Source: Planctomycetota bacterium
GTDB taxonomy: Bacteria; Planctomycetota; Phycisphaerae; UBA1845
DNA: 7,718 bases
Assembly: GCA_024278775.1 (NCBI GenBank)
Contig: JAJRSP010000028.1
Span: 1 to 7,718 of the forward strand
Reading direction: 5' to 3'
Within the stretch, counting starts at the first letter, position 1. Every line of letters starts with the position of its first letter. Both the position numbers and the translations under genes were made by a program. The notes under the pieces are model-generated. The model ran no database searches and was not told the origin of the DNA. It saw only the letters and a program-made list of their open reading frames with translations. Positions 1-4,789 of the stretch are shown piece by piece.

Positions 1-1
1 A

Positions 2-112
2 CTCGAAAAGCAGCTTGACAAGATTGACAACCTTCGGGAGGAGGAGTTGGGCGAAAGCAATGATGGCGCGGGACTCGCCGTTTTGGACATCCCGAAGCCC
101 GATGACCAATAA
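2..112 (+). CDS. C-terminal fragment of an unidentified protein
   Basis: This is an open frame that enters from the left edge and ends at a TAA at 110-112, giving 36 visible residues. The tail is strongly charged (EKQLDKIDNLREEELGE), which suggests a short helical or coiled-coil segment. It then runs into a Gly/Ala/Pro-containing end finishing IPKPDDQ. No family motif is visible, so no function can be assigned. The reading is believed because the frame stays open from the edge and its stop lies just before the convergent minus-strand protease gene, 25 nt away. No hairpin terminator is seen in that gap. A spurious open frame of this length is possible. Confidence 0.55.
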   Translation, partial: LEKQLDKIDNLREEELGESNDGAGLAVLDIPKPDDQ

Positions 113-137
113 CCTCGTTGCTCCAACAGGCTCGTCC

Positions 138-1346
138 CTACTGCGCCAAAACTAAGCAATTTGTGGAACTGCATTTGCTAAACTGTCCGGCGAAGGTGCC
201 GCCCACTGCGTCACAGGAACATTGGGTGTGCCCATCCTGGCAAGTGTTTTGTGGCAGGCAGCATGCACCCTTTTCCATTGGCTCGCAGACGTCCAGCAGA
301 CCATCTTGGTCACAGTCCGAGGCATCGCCACGGGCGAGATCACACTCATCGACCGTACCATTGTTATCGCAGTCCTGTCCATCAACCCATCCCTGGACCG
401 CGTCACACGTCCAGCAGAGCATTCTTCGAGTTTGCTGCGTGGAAAAGTGGTTTCGACATGGTGGTGCCGTCGGACTCGGCCCGTCCGGCGCGTAGCCCAT
501 AAAGTTTGTCCAATCCGAAGTGAAAGGCTGCGAAGCGCATGGATAACCAGTGGGTGCCTCGCCACAGGTCGTGTGCTCCGCCGTCGCCGGAGTATCACAG
601 CAAAAATCACCGACTGAGTCGCAGTTCGATGAATCAATTGCCTCAAAGCAGTAGCAGTTACAGGGTTCAAGCATGCCGGGGATGCAACCGTCACCCCGTC
701 CATGATAATAAAGTTCCTCCTCGTCCCACCCATGGTGAATGTGCCACAGCCCCAGATTGTGACCGACCTCATGAGTCAGCGTTGTCTTGAAGGAACCGAT
801 TGCATCCTTGTCCACCACAATCCCACCGGCACTCGTCATGGGACCAGCGGAGTTCCAGGGGAGAAACCCCTGTCCCTTGAAATTAAGTTGGCTCCCGACA
901 TCGGTGATGTAAACGTTGAGCAGGGTCGACGGGCTGATGGCGTACGTCGATTTCATGGCGCTAATTTCGGCCTCAGTGTCAACCTGGAAGTAATTAGGGT
1001 CAAGCACCCTTTGCCACGTCACGACCGGCTCGATGTTGTACTGAGCGAAATCCGCCACGAGCTTGTCCCTTTGATTGTTTACGATCCAGTCCGGTAGAAC
1101 TAGGTCGTCGGCGAATACGTGCATCCGTACACGGATCTTCATTTTGTTGTCCTCGTCGAAGAGCCTCGTGTGGTCCCAGGTGTCCCGCTCGCCGGCGCTG
1201 TCACACGCGCCTTTTGTTGGACAAGCCTGGTACACGTCCAATTCCGGCATGACACCACACTCCCGCTGCGCTTGCCCGTTGGAAACGGAAACGAGCGCGA
1301 TTGACGCAATCACTGCTGCAACGACCGTTTTCATTGTTCCGACCAT
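138..1346 (-). CDS. secreted M43 (pappalysin-type) zinc metalloprotease
   Basis: This is a predicted exported zinc endopeptidase of 402 residues. A signal peptide spans about residues 1-27 (MVGTMKTVVAAVIASIALVS, then VSNGQAQ). The catalytic zinc motif HEVGHNLGLWH lies at 192-202, followed by FCCDTPA near 248-254 and the Met-turn NFMGY at 281-285. FSTQQTRRM at 301-309 is also typical of M43. The C-terminus carries two Asp/Asn-rich calcium-type loops (DCDNNGTVDEC at 325-335 and DCDQDGLLDVC at 344-354). A cysteine-rich tail begins GACCLP, a combination common in planctomycete exoproteins. The ATG at 1346 is chosen because GAGAGGAG (1362-1355) sits 8 nt upstream; an in-frame ATG at 1334 would also keep the signal peptide. 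The gene starts 35 nt after the ELWxxDGT gene, so the two are probably co-transcribed. No membrane anchor is seen. The protease substrate is unknown. Peptidase assignment is secure; the physiological role is not. Confidence 0.92.
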   Translation of the reverse strand: MVGTMKTVVAAVIASIALVSVSNGQAQRECGVMPELDVYQACPTKGACDSAGERDTWDHTRLFDEDNKMKIRVRMHVFADDLVLPDWIVNNQRDKLVADFAQYNIEPVVTWQRVLDPNYFQVDTEAEISAMKSTYAISPSTLLNVYITDVGSQLNFKGQGFLPWNSAGPMTSAGGIVVDKDAIGSFKTTLTHEVGHNLGLWHIHHGWDEEELYYHGRGDGCIPGMLEPCNCYCFEAIDSSNCDSVGDFCCDTPATAEHTTCGEAPTGYPCASQPFTSDWTNFMGYAPDGPSPTAPPCRNHFSTQQTRRMLCWTCDAVQGWVDGQDCDNNGTVDECDLARGDASDCDQDGLLDVCEPMEKGACCLPQNTCQDGHTQCSCDAVGGTFAGQFSKCSSTNCLVLAQ

Positions 1347-1354
1347 CGTTCTCA

Positions 1355-1362
1355 CTCCTCTC
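1355..1362 (-). promoter_or_regulatory. ribosome binding site deciding the M43 protease start
   Basis: On the minus strand GAGAGGAG is followed by an 8-nt spacer and the ATG at 1346-1344. This supports MVGTMKTVV... as the start, rather than the GTG at 1385, which would overlap the stop of the preceding gene and add a non-signal-like N-terminus. Confidence 0.7.
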
Positions 1363-1381
1363 GCGGGAAGACTTCGTAATC

Positions 1382-2872
1382 TCACCCGTCACACAGATAG
1401 GTCCGCCGGACCACGATGGAACCGGCAACGCAGAAAAGCAGAGCAAACACTACCATTCCCCAGCTCGATACGGCCGGGATCGGGCCCGGGGGAACCACCA
1501 TCCCCCAGAGTTCCCCGCCGTGTACGCCGTCCCGGGCGAAGAAAAACATCCGGCCATTCATCACCACGAAGCGGCCCGGATTTGAGTCGCCCGGTCCGGG
1601 GTTGATATCCGTGATGCGCACCGTGCCATCCGCCGTCCCATCGGTCTGCCATATTTCACTACCCATCGTGCCGTCGTCGGCACCGAAGTAGAGCGTTCCG
1701 TTCGCGGTAACCATCAAGGCCGGACGGGAATCGGACGAGGGATTGATGTCCTTGACCATATACGTTCCCGCTTCGGTTCCGTCGCTGACCCATAGTTCCA
1801 TGCCGTGGGTGCCGTCATCGGCGCTGAAGAAGTACCGGTTTCCCGCCGCAAACCGCAGGTACGATCCGGGCTCCGACCAGCCGGTAGGGTTGATGTCCTT
1901 GACGCGAACGGTGCCCGCGTCGGTTCCGTCGCTCTTCCAGAGCTCGACGTCATCGTCTGGATCATACGCGGCAAAGAAGAGTGTCCTTCCCACGGCGAAA
2001 AGCATTCCCGGATCCGACCCGGTAGTGGGGTGAATCTCCTTGACCTTGACCGTTCCGGCTTCAGTGCCGTCCGTCTTCCACAGCTCGCGGTTCCACGGTT
2101 CGTCCGACGCGACGAAGAAGACGATGTCACCCACTCGCGTGAGGCTGCGCGCCATACCGGAGCCGGTTGGAAAGGTGTCCTTGACGAGTTGGGTACCCGA
2201 ATCTGTCCCGTCGCTCTTCCACAATTCGCTTTCGGCCTGAAACAACAGCGTGGTACCGAAGTCCGTAAGGAACTCCGGGTCCGAACCGTTGAAGCCGGGG
2301 TTAATGTCCTTGACTCTGCGCGTGCCCGCGCGCGTGCCGTCGCTGACCCAGAATTCGCGCCCGCCCTCCGGTGTCTGCGCCGCGAAAGCGTACAACCCGT
2401 TCCAAGCGATGCCCGGACTGCTCAGGGTATTGATGTCGGCGGGATAGGAATCACCAGCGGGATTGATGTCGATCAGGACCGTACCTTCCGTCGTGCCGTC
2501 GCTGACCCAGAGTTCCTGCCCGGTCGTGCCGTCGTTGGCCTGGAAGAACAGGAGCCCGTTCACTTCCCGAAAGGCGTGTGGTGCGGAATCGTTCGGTCCG
2601 GGATTGATATCCCTGACCAAGTAGGTTCCCTCTTCGGTGCCGTCGCTGCACCAGAGTTCCCGACCGGCGACGCCGTCATCGCCCGAAAAGCAGAGAAGGT
2701 TGTCCCCAACGAGAGTCAACTCGATGGGGCCTCCCGTACCCGAGCCGGGTTTGATATCTTTGACGAGGTAGGGCGCTCCTGCGTGCGCGACCGCCGGAAA
2801 GACAAGTACCACACCGACGATGATTACCAGCGGTCGCTTCAGGATTGAGTTGAGCAACTCGAAGCCCTTCAA
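1382..2872 (-). CDS. exported ELWxxDGT-repeat protein with IPTL-CTERM-like anchor
   Basis: This is a 496-residue surface protein of the ELWxxDGT repeat family. A signal peptide covers residues 1-31 (basic start, hydrophobic core, ending AHA). Eight complete ELWxxDGTxxGT repeats begin at residues 72, 120, 173, 216, 263, 310, 359 and 406, spaced 43-53 residues apart. They carry interleaved VKDINPG-type strands and are likely a beta-propeller or related fold. A ninth repeat stops after ELWG at 454-457 and runs into PPGP. A sorting-type tail follows: IPAVSSWG at 465-472, about 16 hydrophobic residues, then RR at 489-490. This resembles the IPTLxxWG-CTERM signal processed by exosortase H-type enzymes. 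The start is a TTG at 2872, supported by a GAGGA 7 nt upstream; no alternative ATG precedes the signal peptide. It heads a probable two-gene unit with the M43 protease. ELWxxDGT proteins have no established biochemical role; adhesion or a structural surface function is inference. Confidence 0.9.
   Translation of the reverse strand: MKGFELLNSILKRPLVIIVGVVLVFPAVAHAGAPYLVKDIKPGSGTGGPIELTLVGDNLLCFSGDDGVAGRELWCSDGTEEGTYLVRDINPGPNDSAPHAFREVNGLLFFQANDGTTGQELWVSDGTTEGTVLIDINPAGDSYPADINTLSSPGIAWNGLYAFAAQTPEGGREFWVSDGTRAGTRRVKDINPGFNGSDPEFLTDFGTTLLFQAESELWKSDGTDSGTQLVKDTFPTGSGMARSLTRVGDIVFFVASDEPWNRELWKTDGTEAGTVKVKEIHPTTGSDPGMLFAVGRTLFFAAYDPDDDVELWKSDGTDAGTVRVKDINPTGWSEPGSYLRFAAGNRYFFSADDGTHGMELWVSDGTEAGTYMVKDINPSSDSRPALMVTANGTLYFGADDGTMGSEIWQTDGTADGTVRITDINPGPGDSNPGRFVVMNGRMFFFARDGVHGGELWGMVVPPGPIPAVSSWGMVVFALLFCVAGSIVVRRTYLCDG
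1403..1480 (-). other. IPTL-CTERM-like protein sorting signal
   Basis: This stretch encodes residues 465-490 of the ELWxxDGT protein: IPAVSSWG, then a hydrophobic span (MVVFALLFCVAGSIVV), then RR, with only six residues after it. The layout (IPxxSxWG, transmembrane segment, short basic tail) matches the IPTL-CTERM class. The second half of the motif, AVSS in place of TLSE, is a variant. No exosortase is encoded in the window. Confidence 0.75.
1502..2773 (-). repeat. tandem ELWxxDGT-coding repeats (about 145 nt period)
   Basis: The region is a diverged tandem array in the coding sequence. Each unit carries a GTNAAGGANATCAAC-like block (VKDIN) and an ELWxxDGT block. Eight full units and a ninth truncated one are visible. 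Period is 43-53 codons. The units differ enough to suggest old amplification rather than recent expansion. Confidence 0.85.
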
Positions 2873-2879
2873 GTCAGAT

Positions 2880-2884
2880 TCCTC
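2880..2884 (-). promoter_or_regulatory. ribosome binding site for the TTG start of the ELWxxDGT gene
   Basis: GAGGA on the minus strand is 7 nt from the TTG at 2872-2870. It decides the start, since the first codons lack an ATG and the signal peptide begins right there. Confidence 0.65.
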
Positions 2885-2914
2885 GATTTTCTCTCACCGT
2901 CCTGGCATACCCCG

Positions 2915-2944
2915 AGTGTACACTGACAGAATGCGCGATTGCAA
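2915..2944 (-). promoter_or_regulatory. candidate promoter of the ELWxxDGT-protease unit
   Basis: On the minus strand TTGCAA (2944-2939) is separated by 18 nt from TACACT (2920-2915). Each matches four of six sigma-70 consensus bases. The -10 box lies inside a perfect 10-nt palindrome, AGTGTACACT (2915-2924), which could be an operator half or whole site. It lies about 40 nt upstream of the TTG start. The match is weak and could be chance. Confidence 0.3.
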
Positions 2945-3104
2945 GTAAAATCCGGCGCGAAAAGGGGCTGAGCGAAAACGCTGACGGCACGCCGCACGAC
3001 ACCCTCCCTACGCTTCATAGGGAATGAACTCCACACTTCGCCCTGGATCAACGAATGGAGCACTTTCTATTCGCCCCACACATATTGGTTAGCTTCTCGA
3101 GCCT

Positions 3105-3133
3105 TTGGACTGATGGCTCCTTTCATGCATAAT
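3105..3133 (+). promoter_or_regulatory. candidate promoter of the SenB-like gene
   Basis: TTGGAC at 3105-3110 (three of six matches) and CATAAT at 3128-3133 (five of six) are separated by 17 nt. Transcription would start near 3140, which is the preferred ATG. That would make the message leaderless or nearly so, and it fits the absence of a Shine-Dalgarno there. The evidence is only consensus matching. Confidence 0.3.
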
Positions 3134-3139
3134 CGTGTC

Positions 3140-4087
3140 ATGCGGATCGCTATCATCACACCGACGCCTCCGAGCGCGTGGACCGGCAACCGGGTCACGG
3201 CCGAGCGGTGGCTTGGGATACTTCAAGACCTCGGCCACGATGTCAACGAGGGGCATACGGGTCCTGTTGCCCCGTGTGATTTGCTAATAGCGCTACACGC
3301 CAGAAAGAGTGCGGCTGCGATCGAGCGTTTTGCCGCCGGCCAGCAGGACAAACCGATCGTTGTGGCGCTGACCGGTACGGACGTCTACGGCGACCTTCAC
3401 ACGGGGACGGATGTGCTTGCCTCTTTGGAGAGAGCGGCACGAATTGTTACACTACAGCAAGCTGCCGCCCGCGAACTGCCCGAGCGATTTCGACCACTCG
3501 TCCGTGTCATCCATCAGTCCGTTACTGCGCCGAACAACCCGCCCCCCAAACGTGGGGATGTCTTTGATATCTGCGTCATCGGTAATTTAAGAGAGGTTAA
3601 AGATCCGTTTCTCACTGCCGAGGCTGTGCGGTTGCTTCCTTCTGAGTCGCGGATTCGAGTGGTACACATCGGTGCAGCGTTGGATGCGGAGATGGAGCGT
3701 CGCGCGCGTCGGGAGAGTGTGGCCAACCCCCGATATGAATGGGTTGGACCCCGGCCACGAGAAGAGGCCATGCGAACGCTGGCCGGCTCTCGGCTGATGG
3801 TCCTGACATCGAAGATGGAAGGTGGTGCGAATGTCGTCTCGGAGGCCATTGTATGTGGGGTTCCTGTGGTTTCGTCCCACATCGCCGGTTCGGTCGGGTT
3901 GCTTGGCGAAGATTACGGCGGATATTTTCCGGTAGGGGACGCACGTGCGTTGGCATTGTTACTTGATCGCGTCGAGAAAGACGCCAGATTTGTTCAGGCA
4001 CTAACGTTACACTGCGCAAAGCTGGTGCCGCTTTATTCCCAAGCCCGAGAAAAACATTCTTGGAAACGATTACTCGACGAGTTGTAA
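3140..4087 (+). CDS. senB: SenB-like selenosugar synthase (GT-B glycosyltransferase, TIGR04348 type)
   Basis: This is a cytoplasmic GT-B-fold glycosyltransferase of 315 residues. SenB makes a selenosugar from a UDP-sugar and selenophosphate in selenoneine biosynthesis. The resemblance rests on the N-terminal pattern (MRIAIITPTPP, TGNRVTAERW at 15-24), LLIALHARKS at 48-57, VVALTGTDVYGDL at 74-86 and ARIVTLQQAAARELP at 100-114. The nucleotide-sugar half has VIGNLREVKDP at 146-156 and an EX7E motif (E227 and E235 in KMEGGANVVSEA). The ATG at 3140 is preferred over those at 3113 and 3125 because the family starts with M[RK]I just before the first strand, although no Shine-Dalgarno is visible. SenB is normally found with SenC (SelD-like) and often SenA; neither is present here, so the gene is an orphan in this window. 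A related GT4-type glycosyltransferase acting on another acceptor is the main alternative. The family match is from memory, not a search. Confidence 0.75.
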   Translation: MRIAIITPTPPSAWTGNRVTAERWLGILQDLGHDVNEGHTGPVAPCDLLIALHARKSAAAIERFAAGQQDKPIVVALTGTDVYGDLHTGTDVLASLERAARIVTLQQAAARELPERFRPLVRVIHQSVTAPNNPPPKRGDVFDICVIGNLREVKDPFLTAEAVRLLPSESRIRVVHIGAALDAEMERRARRESVANPRYEWVGPRPREEAMRTLAGSRLMVLTSKMEGGANVVSEAIVCGVPVVSSHIAGSVGLLGEDYGGYFPVGDARALALLLDRVEKDARFVQALTLHCAKLVPLYSQAREKHSWKRLLDEL

Positions 4088-4106
4088 CCCCCGATTATTT
4101 CACATG
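4081..4106 (+). repeat. imperfect 26-nt direct repeat, copy 1
   Basis: This copy matches 4321-4346 at 21 of 26 positions, including ten identical bases at the end (ATTTCACATG). It overlaps the last codon and stop of the SenB-like gene. The two copies are exactly 240 nt apart, and the shared GAGGATGG further on (4124-4131 and 4358-4365) suggests the similarity extends with a 6-nt offset. Confidence 0.55.
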
Positions 4107-4169
4107 ATTACTGCGAAGAGAGTGAGGATGGGCGTCGACATTCCGATCGACCCCGTTCGGGTGCAAGAC

Positions 4170-4220
4170 ACATGGGCGGCACCAACGCAGGACAGGAGGG
4201 TTCAACTGCCTCCTCCATGT
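4170..4220. repeat. nested hairpin in the intergenic region
   Basis: ACATGG (4170-4175) pairs with CCATGT (4215-4220), and AGGAGG (4194-4199) pairs with CCTCCT (4209-4214) around a 9-nt loop. On the 3' side the two arms are directly adjacent, so the stems could stack; an 18-nt segment is left looped out on the 5' side. An alternative pairing, GACA/TGTC beside GGAGG/CCTCC, is also possible. No U-tract follows. It could be an RNA structure or an element remnant. Confidence 0.4.
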
Positions 4221-4269
4221 CGCTACCAAACAAACGAAACCCAAAGATTAGGGGAAGCGTCATTGAAAA

Positions 4270-4311
4270 GGCAGGTCAACCTTCCGCCTTGAGGCGGAAG
4301 AACGACCTGCC
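4270..4311. repeat. perfect two-stage inverted repeat (42 nt)
   Basis: The outer arms GGCAGGTC (4270-4277) and GACCTGCC (4304-4311) are perfectly complementary. So are the inner arms CTTCCGCC (4281-4288) and GGCGGAAG (4293-4300). They are separated by a symmetric AAC/AAC internal loop, with a TTGA apical loop, giving 16 base pairs in all. On the plus strand no T-run follows, so it is a poor intrinsic terminator for the SenB-like gene. On the minus strand it is followed by TTTTC, but no minus-strand gene needs it. It could be a REP-like palindrome, a processing hairpin or the end of a small non-autonomous element. Confidence 0.7.
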
Positions 4312-4320
4312 CTGCCGCTG

Positions 4321-4346
4321 GCTGTAACGCTGGATCATTTCACATG
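4321..4346 (+). repeat. imperfect 26-nt direct repeat, copy 2
   Basis: This is the partner of 4081-4106 (21 of 26 identical). It begins ten nt after the end of the two-stage inverted repeat, so the 4107-4320 segment is bracketed by the pair. Confidence 0.55.
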
Positions 4347-4776
4347 GCGCGATAGAGGAGGATGGCTCTACCGTGAACTTTACATTCACCGTCGGTCATT
4401 TTCGAAGAAGTGTTTGCATTGAGATCTTGACGCTGGTATGTTGATTCCGTGCTTGCTGCGAAGATAGCGGTCGTGCCAGATGATGGGCAGTTGTCCCACG
4501 ATGACTCCGACAGGTTTTTTCGTTGTGGGTCCGAGCGTTGACTGAGATAGTCTGTGCGAGGATCTGTTTCGTTGGAACTGAACCTAGTGGGAAACGAGAC
4601 CCGTTGGGGACGGGGCTGGCTCCCCATGCCCATCACCTGCCAGAGTCAGGTGTCACGTCGCCATCCTTGCACAAACCGTGAAACGTGAAGAGTGATCGGT
4701 GTTCGCCCCGGCGGATGCCTGAATCTGTGCGGTGCGATGCAGCATCGCCAATCTGTTCGTGTTGTTCATCTAACAT

Positions 4777-4782
4777 GGAAGG
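4777..4782 (+). promoter_or_regulatory. ribosome binding site of the multihaem lipoprotein gene
   Basis: GGAAGG is 7 nt from the ATG at 4790. It selects that codon over the in-frame ATGs at 4685, 4715 and 4775, which would place 5-35 extra residues before the lipoprotein signal peptide. Confidence 0.7.
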
Positions 4783-4789
4783 CAAATCG

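Larger units (their letters stand above)
4088..4789. other. 702-nt intergenic region without a convincing gene
   Basis: No frame on either strand shows a plausible start, ribosome binding site and recognisable protein. From left to right it holds the tail of direct repeat 1, a nested hairpin (4170-4220), a two-stage inverted repeat (4270-4311), direct repeat 2 (4321-4346) and then about 440 nt with no clear element. The latter part has only a 6-bp hairpin, CACCTG/CAGGTG, at 4634-4652. A TTGACT at 4538-4543 and a TTGACG at 4427-4432 resemble -35 boxes, but neither has a credible -10 partner. The part after 4346 is probably the untranslated leader and promoter region of the multihaem gene. Confidence 0.6.

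Noticed and set aside
1347..1385. GTG at 1385 as the start of the M43 protease
   Set aside because: It would add 13 Arg-rich residues before the signal peptide and overlap the stop of the upstream gene, whereas GAGAGGAG clearly serves the ATG at 1346.
1805..2848. 347-residue plus-strand open frame opposite the ELWxxDGT gene
   Set aside because: It is antisense to a strongly supported repeat gene, has no recognisable domain, and its length follows from the repeated codon pattern of the opposite strand.
2869..3063. 64-residue minus-strand open frame whose TGA overlaps the TTG start of the ELWxxDGT gene
   Set aside because: It starts at GTG with no clear ribosome binding site, shows no motif, and would cover the candidate promoter of the minus-strand unit.
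4194..4214. tRNA T-arm-like hairpin (stem around GTTCAACTG)
   Set aside because: The loop contains TTCAA, but no acceptor, D or anticodon arms fit around it at tRNA spacing.
4104..4292. 62-residue plus-strand open frame after the SenB-like gene
   Set aside because: It has no Shine-Dalgarno, no recognisable motif, begins in the direct repeat and ends in the loop of the large inverted repeat.
4340..4636. 98-residue minus-strand open frame in the long intergenic region
   Set aside because: Its Ser/Arg/Thr-rich sequence has no motif or supporting ribosome binding site, and no neighbour on that strand suggests an operon.
4685..4789. ATG at 4685 as the start of the multihaem gene
   Set aside because: The extra 35 residues are Cys/Ser-rich and would bury the lipoprotein signal peptide; GGAAGG with 7-nt spacing serves the ATG at 4790.
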